64,000 bases of DNA from Tiliqua scincoides (taxonomy: Eukaryota; Chordata; Lepidosauria; Squamata; Scincidae), in assembly GCF_035046505.1 (NCBI RefSeq), contig NC_089822.1, positions 95,943,659 to 96,007,658 of the forward strand, given 5' to 3'. The translations under genes and the position numbers were made by a program. The stretch's first letter is position 1; each line of letters starts with the position of its first letter. This document shows positions 21,952-32,537 of this stretch, piece by piece. The notes beneath the pieces are model-generated. The model had not been told where the DNA came from. It ran no database searches and saw nothing but the letters and a program-made list of their open reading frames with translations.

Positions 21952-22368
21952 AACCCATAGGTGGACTTTTAGTAATTCTTTAATCTTATTCATAACATCT
22001 CTCTCTCTCTCTCAATACGCACATGAACGCGCATGAGCATGGAATGATAAATGGTTCACTCTTTATGATAGGAAAACACAAACTTTTCCTTTTCTTCCTC
22101 CCTTCCTCTGTCGGTTGAAAATTTCTGGGTTTGTTAAACCACAGTTTCCTGTGACATCTGAACTGGGAAACCACAAAATTCAGGCACCCCCGGACACCTC
22201 CAAGGAGGCTGCTGCGAGCAGGGCTAAATTTGAAAAATGCCCCTGCGATCCCGGCAGTGACATGATACTGTAAATTGCGTTGCTGCCTTCCCTGCCCCTT
22301 AAAGTGCCAGGGGCACTTGTTCTTAAGCTGGTAGGTTACGGACCACCAGTTTGAGAACTGTTCTAGAA

Positions 22369-23602
22369 CATACGTTCTTTCTTTTTTCACATCATTTTCA
22401 TGGGTTTTGTAGGTTTTTGAAGTATTTTGTAGCATTAAAAAAACAACAACTGATCAGCGGGATCAATGCAATGAGCATTTTTTTCAACAGTAGTTTTATC
22501 ATCCAATCTTCAATCCTTTTCAGAGTGACTGCCTGTCTCCAGCCTAAGCTTCAGAGGCCTCCTTGTTGTCAGCTGCTCCGCTGCGTCACTTTCCTGACTC
22601 CTCCAGAGCATGCAGGAACAAAAAGATAAGCATCTTAGGAGGGTGATGGGGGATGGCTGTCTTTGCCAGACCAGTGTTATCACGATCAGTGGGATTCTTC
22701 TCTGTGTGTCAGGGGACAATATGCCACAGGAATTCTCTTTGCCTTGTCCATTCCCCATTGAGCAGCAAGAAACCCAGAAGAGAAACATGAACATGGAGGA
22801 ATCATGTTCTTTTGTCACAGGCCTGAAATCATTTACAATCAGATCTCCGTCTGACACTGCCCACTTCTCTGACAGCTGGAAACTACAGTGGCGAACTGCT
22901 GCTTAGGTAATCAGTAGCATTCTTGTCATGGGCGTGAGCGATGTCACTCTGGACAAGATGGGCAAGAAGTCAGTGCTGCCCTGCCTCTGCCTACTCAGAA
23001 CAGCACATTAAGTTACCAGGATCAGGTATCTAACTGCATCATCCCTGTTCCCAGCTCCCTAGTCTTAGGGATAGGCTGCAGTAATGGGATGGGTTCTTGC
23101 CTTTAGTCATGCCATCAAGTCAAAAAGGAGCAGAGGACTGAAGCTGGGACTGTAAAGCAGAGGATTTATTACAAAAAACAGCAATAAAAATTACAGTACC
23201 CAGGTGCTTTGGCAGTAAAACATGCTGCCTCTTATTTTTTAATGCATGCAGGGAACACGCACGTGAGCATGTGTATGGAGTGCCGGGTGCAGGGACAGTA
23301 TGAATCAGCCTTGGGCCGTCAAGTGGGAGTTCCTTGACTGACATAAGTTACTTGAATCCAGGTTGTTCAAGTGAATAGTGTGCAATTTCCATGTAGCGGC
23401 GGTGATGGTTAAGAGGAGATATTCAGTGGGAGCGACTAGCTGCCCTACTGCAAAGGGCTGAAGTGATTTCACAGCCATAAGCAGAATAAATTCTTATATG
23501 TTCCTCATCCTTGCATAAGGAGGGGGCTGAATAGCTATCTCCAAGTTTACTATGGGCTTTACTTTTGCCTTCCCTGAAAAAGAGATTGTAAATGTGTTGA
23601 GG
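22369..23602. other. Non-coding stretch
   Basis: No recognised repeat. Open frames around 22510-22910 overlap on both strands. They lack a known domain and no splice-bounded exon can be argued, though this is one of the more protein-like unassigned stretches. Confidence 0.35.
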
Positions 23603-25351
23603 ACATAAGAACATAAGAACAGCCCCACTGGATCAGGCCATAGGCCCATCTAGTCCAGCTTCCTGTATCTCACAGCAGCCCCATCAAATGCCCCAGGGAG
23701 CACACCAGATAACAAGAGACCTCATCCTGGTGCCCTCCCTTGCATCTGACATAGCCCATTTCTAAAATCAGGGGGTTGCACATACACATCATGGCTGTAC
23801 CCCGTAATGGATTTTTCCTCCAGAAACTTGTCCAATCCCCTTTTAAAGGCATCCAGGCCAGATGCCGTCGCCACATCCTGTGGCAAGGAGTTCCACAGAC
23901 CAACCACACGCTGAGTAATGAAATATTTTCTTTTGTCTGTCCTAACTCTCCCAACACTCAATTTTAGTGGATGTCCCCTGGTTCTGGTGTTATGTGAGAG
24001 TCTAAAGAGCATCTCTCTATCCACTTTATCCTTCCCATGCATAATTTTGTATGTCTCAATCATGTCCCCCCTCAGGCGTCTCTTCTAGGCTGAAGAGGCC
24101 CAAACGCCGTAGCCTTTCCTCATAAGGAAGGTGCCCCAGCCCAGCAATCATCTTAGTTGCCCTCTTTTGCACCTTTTCCATTTCCACTATATCCTTTTTG
24201 AGATGCAGCGACCAGAACTGGACACAATACTTCAGGTGTGGCCTTACCATAGATTTGTACGTATTATAGTATACCATAGCATTATAGTATTAGCTGTTTT
24301 GTTCTCAATAACTTTTCTAATGATCCCAAGTATAGAATTGGCCTTCTTTACTGCTGCCGCACATTGGGTTGACACTTTCATTGACTTGTCCACCACCACC
24401 CCAAGATCTCTCTCCTGATCTGTCACAGACAGCTCAGAACCCATTAGCCTATATGTGAAGTTTTGATTTTTTGCCTCAACGTGCATGACTTTACACTTAC
24501 ATTGAAACGCACCTGCCATTTTGCTGCCCATTCTGCCAGTTTGGAGAGATCCTTCTGGAGCTCCTCACTTCTGGTCTTCACCACTTGGAAAAGTTTGGTG
24601 TTGTCTGCAAACTTAGCCACCTCACTGCTCAACCCTGTCTCTAGGTCATTTATGAAGAGGTTGAAGAGCACCGGTCCCAGGACAGATCCTTGGGGCACAC
24701 TGCTTTTCACCTCTCTCCATTGTGAAAATTGCCCATTGACACCCACTCTCTGTTTCCTGGTCTTCAACCAGTTCTCAATGCAGGAGAGGACCTCTCCTCT
24801 AATTCCCTGACTGTGGAGTTTTTTCAGTAGCCTTTGGTGAGGGATCATGTTGAACGCCTTCTGAAAGTCCAGATAGATAATGTCCACGGGTTCTCCCGCA
24901 TCCACATGCCTGTTGATCTTTTCAAAGAATTCTAAAAGGTTTTTGAGGCAAGACTTACCCTTACAGAAGCCATGCTGATTCTTCCTTAGCAAGGCCTGTT
25001 CATCTATGTGTTTTGAGATTCTATCTTTGATGAGGCATTCCACCATCTTACCCGGTATAGATGTTAGGCTGACTGTCCTATAGTTTCCCAGGTCCCCCCT
25101 CTTTCCCTTTTTAAAGATTGGCATGACATTTGCTATCCTCCAATCCTCTGGCCCTGTGGCCATTTTGAGGGACAAGTTGCATATTTTAGTCAAGAGATCA
25201 GCAACTTCATTCTTCAATTCCTTAATAACTCTTGGGTGGATGCCATCAGGGCCCGGTGACTTATCGATCTTTAATTTATCAATGAGGTCTGAAACATTTT
25301 CTCTTTTAACCTCTATCTGACTTAACTCCTTGGTCAGGAGGGTCCGTTCGG
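23603..25351 (-). mobile_element. CR1 LINE, 5'-truncated, ORF2 plus 3' UTR
   Basis: Reverse-transcriptase half of ORF2 and full 3' UTR. Recognisable blocks in order on the minus strand: DKSPGPDGIHPRVIKEL, GNYRTVSLTSIPGKMVE, the palm motif IIYLDFQKAFN, PQGSVLGPVLFNLFIN, the active-site block [36 protein letters not shown] and LGLFSLE. Both catalytic aspartate positions are altered (AFN for AFD, ADN for ADD) and the frame shifts at about three places (near 24510, 24265 and 24075). The 3' end is the ATAAGAACATAAGAAC tail. It is truncated at the 5' side near 25351, next to a short GGTATC-type repeat. Confidence 0.95.
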
Positions 25352-25811
25352 GCAGCGGTATCTGGTATCGGTATTGGTATCGGACATGCATGAAACCATC
25401 TCAGTAGTGTCAGCATAATTCGGAAGCAACTCAGAACATGCAGCAAATACAAAAAAAATAAATAAATGGGCAGTTCAGTCACTTCTGGAACATGGAATGC
25501 ATGGTTACCTGCAGGTTTGGCTGATGATGCAGCATCCTAACACTGTAAGGGGTGGATTGTGCAGGAAAATGGGAGATGACTGTAGGCACAGCCTACATCT
25601 CTTGATCAGTTCCACACCCAGGTTCACCAACCAAACCTGGAAGTAGCAACACATTTGGTTGGCTGCATAGGATTATCACGCCCATAGCCAGTGCTGGCAT
25701 CAGATTGCTGGGGGCCCAGAGCAGAGCCCTGAATTGGGCTTTCCATGGTACTTCCACCCAAACTTGGATGGTACAATGGGCAATATTAATTAATTAATTA
25801 ATTAATTAATT
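25352..25811. other. Non-coding stretch with short tandem repeats
   Basis: A (GGTATC)n-like run at 25356-25384 abuts the CR1, and an (ATTA)n run lies at 25785-25812 against the next SINE-like repeat. Otherwise unremarkable. Confidence 0.5.
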
Positions 25812-26050
25812 AACAGTATTTATATACCGCTTTTCAACTGAACGTTCACAAAGCGGTTTACAGAGAAAAATCAAATAACTAAATGGCTCCCTGTCCCAAA
25901 AGGGCTCACAATCTAAAAAGATGCAAAGGAATACCAGCAGACAGCCACTAGAACAGACAGTGCTGGGGTGAGGTGGGCCAGTTACTCTCCCCCTGCTAAA
26001 AAAAGGAGCACCCACTTGAAAAAGTGCCTCTTACCCAATTAGCAGGGGTT
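25812..26050 (-). mobile_element. L2-tailed SINE-like repeat
   Basis: Shares its whole length with 41642-41912, 53022-53315 and 60585-60824. Read on the minus strand it starts TAATTGGGTAAGAGGCACTT, passes GATTGTGAGCCCTTTTGGGA and ends AAAGCGGTTATATAAATACTG-like, the L2-type tail that expands into AAT or ATTA repeats. Confidence 0.75.
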
Positions 26051-26258
26051 ACCCTATATCACTCTGGTACTGAGGCTTCAGGGGTTGACTTGACCTGGTG
26101 GACTATCTGTTGGGCATGGGACCTGCTCAACATCTGATGACATCCCTGATATACCCAACAAGTAGGCTTAGGCCAGTATGGGTACAATTCTGGTGCTGTG
26201 GGATGTAGGCCTGAGCTCAAGGACCTTTCTTTAGGAAACCACTCTCTCTGGACACAGT

Positions 26259-26261
<3 letters not shown>

Positions 26262-26315
<54 letters not shown>
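26262..26315. repeat. (TG)n microsatellite
   Basis: About 27 uninterrupted dinucleotide units. Confidence 0.97.
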
Positions 26316-26317
<2 letters not shown>

Positions 26318-26523
26318 AAGTGTTTATAGCTTATGACAGTGCTTTGGTACCACCATGACACCTCTTCCCAGTAAGCTGTATCTGACTGTGCCTGCTCAGT
26401 TAAATTCAGTACTTTCCCAATAAGAAAAAGTTGTCTTGTGTGAGAAAGGGGCTGGTAGTAACTACCATTAATTATGGTCATGTTAGGTAGAAGAAGGAAA
26501 ATGCATTTCCTATGGAAGGGAAA

Positions 26524-26678
26524 TGGTTGGCAGCCTTCAGTCTCGAAAGACTATGGTATAAGCCTATAGCACCCGGTATTCCCAGGCAGTCTCCCATCCA
26601 AGTACTAACCAGGCCTGACCCTGCTTAGCTTCCAAGATCAGACGAGATCAGGCACATGCAGGGTAACAGTTGCTGCAC
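26524..26678 (-). mobile_element. 5S rRNA-headed SINE with target duplication
   Basis: On the minus strand about 100 bases match 5S rRNA (CTCGTCTGATCTTGGAAGCT, then GGATGGGAGACTGCCTGGGA, then ATACCGGGTGCTATAGGCTT), so the RNA polymerase III internal promoter boxes are largely present. They are followed by a 35-base tail ending GACTGAAGGCTGCCAACC. The 11-mer AAGGGAAATGG flanks it (26516-26526, 26679-26689), overlapping the SINE end by a few bases. This shows a retroposed insertion rather than a 5S gene. Confidence 0.9.
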
Positions 26679-26689
26679 AAGGGAAATGG

Positions 26690-27529
26690 CCCTTTTGAAA
26701 CAGGCACTGTCATGACCATCAACCTGCAGAGAAATCTCCCCACTCTTTTATTAGGATAAGTATACAGAAACAAAATTTAAAAAATAAAATGCATAAAAAA
26801 GAAAAAAAGGGAAAATACATAAATGAAATACATAAGAGTTACAAAGATTATTATGATTAAGAATATTTATATATTTCTATTATAAGAATATTATTTTTAA
26901 GAATAAGCAATCTATATATAAATCTCTAAGAATGCCTTCCAGATGTCCAGAAATATGTCTATCCGTAATTGTTAAGGTTAAAAGGTCCTCTGTCCATCTA
27001 CAGCTGGAGGGAAGTCATGACCGAAATGTCGGTCTGGTGGTTCACAGGAGAGCTTCGACAGCAGCATTGAGGTCACAGAATCTGTGTGCACCTCCTTCCT
27101 CAGCCACTATTGTGACAAGGTAGGTTTTGCTTCGTCAAAAACTGAAAAATGGCCTCTTATTGTAGAGGTGGAAAACTGTAATAGATGAAATATTTATCAG
27201 GAAGAAACATTTTGTTCTTATCAGCGTGGTGAGGATATCACCAAAGCAAGAGAAAGAGAGGGGGGAGGGAGTATGATTCAGTATCTGAAACAAATTTGCA
27301 TAATAGGCAGCTGGGATAAGCAATCCTTCGCTCATCATATTTTAGACTGTTCAAATTTTTCAGATGGATGTTCCTTTTTTTAATCCTTTCTTTCTAAGAG
27401 CATCAGGGCAGTAACTGCAGGATAAAAGTGTAGCTAAGTCTCTTCCCCTGCTTACTGAGCAGTTTTAGACCCAACATTTAAAATGAATCTGAATCGGTTC
27501 AAGGCATACGGTTTGCATCTTTCTCTATT
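26690..27529. other. AT-rich non-coding stretch
   Basis: 26750-26930 is nearly pure A/T with AAATA and TATATA words. The rest is unique-looking. No gene. Confidence 0.45.
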
Positions 27530-27537
27530 ATCTATGT

Positions 27538-27765
27538 CAGTCATTTTCCACCACTGTCCTGTGGCACATGGGTGTGCCACAGATGGTCTGCAGGTGTGCC
27601 ATGGGAATTTGGGGGAGGATAATTTGTTAGTAGGGCCACTGGGGAATGTGAGCCCCTGCTATCAGTGTGGTGTGCCTTGTCAATTGTCAAAAAACTGATG
27701 ATGTGTCTTGACGATTTTAGTGCCTTGTCAGTGTGCCATGAGTTGAAAAAGATTGAAAATCACTG
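27538..27765. mobile_element. hAT MITE, 228 bp
   Basis: Ends CAGTCATTTTCCACCACTG and AAAGATTGAAAATCACTG. Flanks ATCTATGT and CTCTATGT match at 7 of 8 positions. The arms share GTGTGCCAC/GTGTGCCATG words in inverse order. Confidence 0.75.
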
Positions 27766-27956
27766 CTCTATGTTGTATCTTATGTGTTATCCCATACTGG
27801 CAAAATGTATCCATCTATTTATAAAGACGCTTCATGCTGACGAGATCGTAGCCAAAATAGGAGTACCATCAAAGAAGATGGAAGCTTCTGGATAGTTGCC
27901 AAACTCCAGAAGTTTATAACTCAACAAATCAAGACACTAAGCCCCCTTAGCTAGGA

Positions 27957-28048
27957 GATTACTGTCTCCTCGCTGTCCCACCCCTTAAAGGGGCAGAGGC
28001 CAGGGCCTTCAGGCTGGGGCGTCGCAACGCCCCAGTGAAAAGCCCTGG
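27957..28048. mobile_element. hAT-like terminal fragment
   Basis: Reads CCCCTTAAAGGGGCAGAGGC, then GGCTGGGGCGTCGCAACGCC, then AAAAGCCCTGG, an inverse match to the left end of 30691-31267. The partner end is missing. Confidence 0.5.
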
Positions 28049-28119
28049 ATTAGGGTTAGAAAAATGCAGCATTTTGTTGCAGGTCCCTTTATCCTACCTG
28101 TTCTTCAAGTGTCACTGAG

Positions 28120-28696
28120 CAGAGGCATTACTAGGGTTTGCATCACCCACTACAAGATATCATTGTGTCATCCCCATGATGGACAAAATAAATTACAATA
28201 TAATACACACAACCTAAATGCAGTGGCATCACTAGGGTTAACTTTATTAATTTATCTATTTTAATATATAACAGTGCAGGTCACCCAACAAATCACTAAC
28301 CAAAAAACCAGTGGCCCTAGTATTGACTCTGATACATGGAAATGAGAGCTGACTTATACTAACACCTTGCAGGTTCCCTTCTGTATCATAATAAAACCTC
28401 ATTGGCTCTCAGAACAATCATTCTCGTTTGCCAGTTTTGAGTTGAACAAATTCACTTTTTGTGATGTAAGGCAGTCGTGTTTTTGTTTTTGAGTTATTTG
28501 GCTGTAACATTTGATAGAATACAGATATTTCAACGTAGTTGGTTTCACTGCATACTGCATGAAATTCCACACCGAATGATATTATTTGAAAATACCAAGA
28601 TCTCACAGTTTTGGGTACTAGTGGTGCCACCCTTTCAAGTGTGTGACCCAGTGCAGTTCATACCCCCTGAACCCCCCCCCCCCAAAGACAACACTC
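28120..28696. mobile_element. hAT MITE, CAGTGGCRTC family, 577 bp
   Basis: An exact 8-bp duplication TCACTGAG lies on both sides (28112-28119, 28697-28704). The left end is CAGAGGCATTACTAGGG. A second copy of that terminus, CAGTGGCATCACTAGGG, sits about 100 bases in, so the left end is doubled, as it is in 49281-49867. The right part contains the family's TTTCANNGTAGT and AAATTCCACACCGAATG blocks and a C-run. Confidence 0.85.
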
Positions 28697-28734
28697 TCAC
28701 TGAGCAGTGAAGCCTTCCATCTTATGCATACTTA

Positions 28735-28797
28735 ATTAGGACAAAGTCCTGAACTCAGTGGGACTTAGAAGTAAGCATGCACAGAGTCAGGTTGCAT
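28735..28797. repeat. Short palindromic repeat, partial
   Basis: TCAGTGGGACTTAGAAGTAAGC core of the 75-90-bp palindromic family. The ends are decayed. Confidence 0.5.
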
Positions 28798-29187
28798 GGA
28801 CGTTCAGAGGTGTAATCAGGAGGGGCTCTTACAAAGACTATGAGGAGGAATCTGTTTTTTCAACCACCCAAGTACAGAATGTTTCCTGTACAAGAAAATT
28901 TGATTTGGATGTCCGGATTGGTCTGCAATATTCGTGTTTACCCATAATGCACTGCTTCATGTGGGTCAATTCTGTTGGTTTATAGGAGTACCTGGGATTG
29001 TGAGACATGGATTGGAATGCCAAGAATGAAAGGTCAGCAACGACTGTTGCCAACTGATCAGTAAAGGCTCATTTTGGCTGACTCCTGTGTCTTTTAAGGG
29101 CAGCTTCATCTGCAGAAATCAGAAAGCAAGGTTTTTCATAGCATGGCGTTTATGGAGTAACCTGCTGTTCATGACAGAGTTACAGCC
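28798..29187. other. Non-coding stretch
   Basis: No repeat or exon recognised. Confidence 0.35.
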
Positions 29188-29190
29188 TAA

Positions 29191-29369
29191 GGGCCCAATC
29201 CTATCCAATTTTCCAGCACCGGTGCAGCCTCAATACAGCCCCAATGTAAGGGAACAAATGTTCCCATACCTTGAGGAGTCCTCTGTGACTGCCTCCCCAC
29301 CACAGAATGCAATGCAGGCTCCATTGGTATGGCTGCACCAGCACTGGAAAATTGGATAGGGTTGGGTCC
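29191..29369. mobile_element. Harbinger-like MITE, 179 bp
   Basis: About 40-base terminal inverted repeats: left GGGCCCAATCCTATCCAATT, right AATTGGATAGGGTTGGGTCC. Flanked by TAA and TAG. Same length and centre as 15520-15698. Confidence 0.8.
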
Positions 29370-29372
29370 TAG

Positions 29373-30682
29373 TTCAGTTATTGCTGAGCAGTTGGCTTTT
29401 CCGACATTCTCACTGAGCTCAGGTGAACAAATAATTTGGCAAATAGTGGCAGCTTGGTAGTTTCAGTGGTGAGGCTGTAGATGTAATGTACTGTTCCCAA
29501 GTACATTATGTAATTGGCATTACATTGGTAATGTAAGATGTAATTGGTATTCCAAGGTATGATTCCACCTAAGAATGTCTCCTGCATCAAGATGTAATTT
29601 AAAAGGGGGGGGGGAACCCTGACAGTTTCCTTCATAAAGAAAATGTACAAAATAGGGAGATTCCTCTCTGCAGTGTTTTTCCTTCAGATAGCAATGTAGT
29701 GCCTGGTCTGTGTGAACACATGTGCTATGAGGCCTCCATTGCTTGATATAACTTCATTTTTTTTTTTTACGGGGCCTGAAACACTAATGAGGGATTTGGT
29801 AGTTGCACCCATATATCTGACCTTTGTCTGGGGAAACTGATCAAATCTTTGTCTGGGGAACAGAGCAAGCCCAGTGGATGTTAGAAGCTGGTGGACCTTT
29901 CCTTGCAAGCTAGAGGCTCTTGTTAAGAAATGGTATCACAGAGGCATTCTTTCATGCAGTGCAAGGGGAATCCTTCACTCAGCCCCCGCTTCCCTGTTAG
30001 GCAGTCAGTTTGCTCCTCTAGGCTTCTAATGCACAAGCAAAGGCGACTGGGGAAAATAGGGAAGCGGCAACGACAGCCCTGTTTTATAATGAGAATCTCA
30101 GCCTTGCTGGTATTTGGGCCTGCTGCCCCCCCACCTGGCACATTTATCGAAATGGCAGATGTAGCTGCCTCTGCCTGATTTGTATTTCTATATAATTGGA
30201 TGCGGGGGGGAAGTCAGGGTTTAGCTTTAGCAGCATCACACTTTTCCTTCCCTGAAATGTCATTTTGGTTGAGGTTTTCCTACACTTCTGAAACTTTGGA
30301 TTCAGTGTAACTCTGTATTAAATATCAGTGCACACCCTGGAGACCACAACAGCTAACCGTTAGCAATCCAAAAGAAGAAGACTAGGCTGAGGCTAGAAAC
30401 TGTGGGGAACTCACGACCGCTGCTGAAAACAGCAGCCCCACCTCTGTCTCTTCCTTTCTTCCCTGTAATCAGGCATGACCCAAGAGGATCTGCTTCCCAA
30501 CACGGCATGGATGCAGCTGTGCCCCCACCAGTGTAGGCCTGCCCTCCCCAATTCATCACGGAACTTTGCAGAAAGAGCTCAGCTTTATTGCAAACTAATG
30601 AGCTTGCACTTTCCTAATGCAAATTTGGAAGGGCTCCGACTTTACGCGCCTGGACAAAAAAGACCTTCCTCACAGCAAAGCT
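29373..30682. other. Non-coding stretch
   Basis: Unique-looking. 29480-29560 has a local ATGTAATTGGYATTAC repeat. 30560-30660 (AGCTTTATTGCAAACTAATG, CCTAATGCAAATTTGG) is motif-rich and may be regulatory. No gene. Confidence 0.35.
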
Positions 30683-30690
30683 CTGTATGA

Positions 30691-31267
30691 CAGAGGTTTT
30701 CAGACTGGGGTGTTGTGACGTCCCAGCCTGTGGGTCCTGGCCTCTTTGCCCTTAAGGGGCGAGGGTAGCCAGCAGGCAGGGAGGAGGCAGCAGTGTGATC
30801 CCCAGGGTCATGCCACTCAGGGGGCTGCGGGGGCTTGGCTGTACTTACCACAGCCTCCTGCAGCCTTCCGGGGGTGCAGGGAGCCCTACGAGGTTGTCCA
30901 CAGGGCTCCCCAAAGCTTCCAAAGTGAAAGTGGGGCGATTGCACCCTGCCTCCGCTAAACCGGAAGCAGAGCACAATCACTCCACTTTCACTGACGGGGC
31001 TGCAGGGACTAGGGTTTGTGGAGGCAGAGTGCAGAGTGCAAGCACTCCACTTTCACTTTCCCTAACCTGGGGAGTCCTGCAGAAGCTCGTGCAGGGCTCC
31101 CCACACCCCGGGAAGGTTGCTGCAGGGACTGGTGGGTGCACCCCAGTCCCGGCAGCCCCCCTGAGTGGATCGCGTCGCTGCCTTCCCCCTGCCCCTGCTG
31201 CCTCCCTGCCCACCCTTGCAAGAACTTACTGCGGGTTTCAAACTCCTGGAGAGTTTGAAAACCACAG
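30691..31267. mobile_element. Palindromic, CpG-rich hAT MITE, 577 bp
   Basis: Ends CAGAGGTTTTCAGACTGGGG and GAGTTTGAAAACCACAG. Flanks CTGTATGA (30683-30690) and TTGTATGA (31268-31275) match at 7 of 8. Almost the whole length is one imperfect palindrome: arms such as GGGCTCCCC and GACTGGGGTGCACCC-like segments recur inverted about a centre near 30980. The 181-aa plus-strand frame across it is a product of this GC-rich palindrome, not a gene. Confidence 0.8.
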
Positions 31268-31275
31268 TTGTATGA

Positions 31276-32123
31276 GTTTCTTCATTATAGGCTCATTGAA
31301 GCTGACAATTAATATAAGAGGGGGGGAAAAGGATCCCTAGAAATACTGTCTCCACCCCGCGTTTGACTTGTAGTAGGACCGCACCTTTAGTTGGTTAATG
31401 AATTAACTAAAGCATTGATTAACAGTGTCAAATTTTAATCGGTGAATGTAAATTAATCAGTGGGGCTGGCAGTTAAGGGGACATTATCTCCTGAGGTTCT
31501 TGTGTATCTCTGTAATAGGATATGAGAGGAAAAGCATTCAATACTGGCTTTTCTAATAAAGAGCTGTAGCTCCTGTTTTCCGCTTCAATATTTCAAAAAA
31601 AGGCATTTAAATTTAGAAGTTGTGTAATGTGCAAGCTTATTTACATAGCATTTTAATAGATTAATCTTTCACAACTCCAGTGCCTAACCGTAGGATGTAA
31701 TTTCCCACTCTGTCTCTATCTTAACGCATTAGAAAAGAAAGGAGAGGAATCTGTGTTACAGGAGAACATTTTAGCAGACAGAAAATGCCAAATTGGTTTG
31801 ATTTTATTGCCAATTTATCTTTCCTTGTGCACAAGGAAAAATACAATTGTGTGTATTTTCCTCATACAAAAAAAAAAAAAGATTGAAAATATGCGCCCCT
31901 GCCATGCTGTTGTGAACCATGGTTTCCGCTCTGATACAGAAGGGGGGAAAATGCAAATGTACATAGAGTACCCATTTCCGATCCTCCAAAATGGGTTGAG
32001 AAGTACACGTTCTGTTAAGTAACTCAATGCGTGAGACATTCTCTTATGTGTTCCCTTCTGCTCAAAATCTGTCAGGAGAACATATCTGAAAGGAACACAT
32101 TGCCAAGTACTGTCTTACTAAGT
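31276..32123. other. AT-rich unique stretch
   Basis: No transposon recognised. It includes the candidate conserved element at 31380-31730 and a poly-A run near 31868-31880. Confidence 0.4.
31380..31730. promoter_or_regulatory. Candidate conserved non-coding element
   Basis: Repeat-free with a high density of homeodomain-type words: GGTTAATGAATTAACTAAAG (itself an inverted pair), TTGATTAACAG (HNF1-like), TAAATTAATCAG, TTTTAATAGATTAATC. This composition is typical of deeply conserved enhancers near developmental genes. Conservation was not tested. Confidence 0.35.
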
Positions 32124-32268
32124 GGTTGGCAAGCTTCAGTCTCGAAAGACTATGGTATAAGCCTACAGCACCCGGTATTCCCAGGCGGTCTCCCATCCAA
32201 GTGCTAACCAGGCCTGACCCTGCTTAGCCTCCGAGATCAGATGAGATCGGGCATGTGCAGGGTAACAG
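32124..32268 (-). mobile_element. 5S rRNA-headed SINE
   Basis: Full head and tail: minus strand begins near TGTTACCCTGCACATGCCCG, keeps the 5S internal promoter region, and ends CTTTCGAGACTGAAGCTTGCC. No clear target duplication. Confidence 0.9.
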
Positions 32269-32417
32269 TACGCTTCACCATTTCTGCAGAGCTGTCCCCA
32301 ACTAGCTTTGGGTCCTGTTTGAAAATGTCATATATTGTCTTGTTAGTCTCTTGTTTCTTTCTGCAAAGCAAAACTACCTCCATAAACTCCAGTAGGTGCC
32401 TATCAGTCCAATCCTAA

Positions 32418-32534
32418 GAGCCCAATCCAATGCTTCCCAGTCCTGGTACTCCCTACTCTCTGGGTGCAGTAGAGTGCTTCACAGCATGTTTACAACACCC
32501 AGCACTGGCACTAGGTAGGTATAAGATTGGATCC
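32418..32534. mobile_element. Harbinger-like MITE, 117 bp
   Basis: GAGCCCAATCCAATGC at the left and AGATTGGATCC at the right, with TAA on both sides (32415-32417, 32535-32537). A shortened relative of the 179-bp copies. Confidence 0.65.
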
Positions 32535-32537
32535 TAA

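Larger units (their letters stand above)
20758..22360. mobile_element. Composite hAT-like element, about 1.6 kb
   Basis: The left end CAGTGGTTCTCACACTCACC and the right end CACCAGTTTGAGAACTG are flanked by GTCTAGAG and TTCTAGAA (6 of 8 match). The outer arms (20800-20960 and 22190-22330) resemble those of 30691-31267. It holds a Harbinger-like MITE (21023-21516) and a T/G homopolymer tract. The long distance between ends makes the pairing less certain than for the shorter copies. Confidence 0.45.

Noticed and set aside
22510-22910. A host exon or processed pseudogene
   Set aside because: Frames on both strands are open for about 100 codons, but I recognise no protein and see no paired splice sites or poly-A. 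Left unassigned.
30795-31340. A 181-aa plus-strand gene
   Set aside because: It covers a palindromic hAT element with target duplications. Long frames occur on both strands because of GC content.
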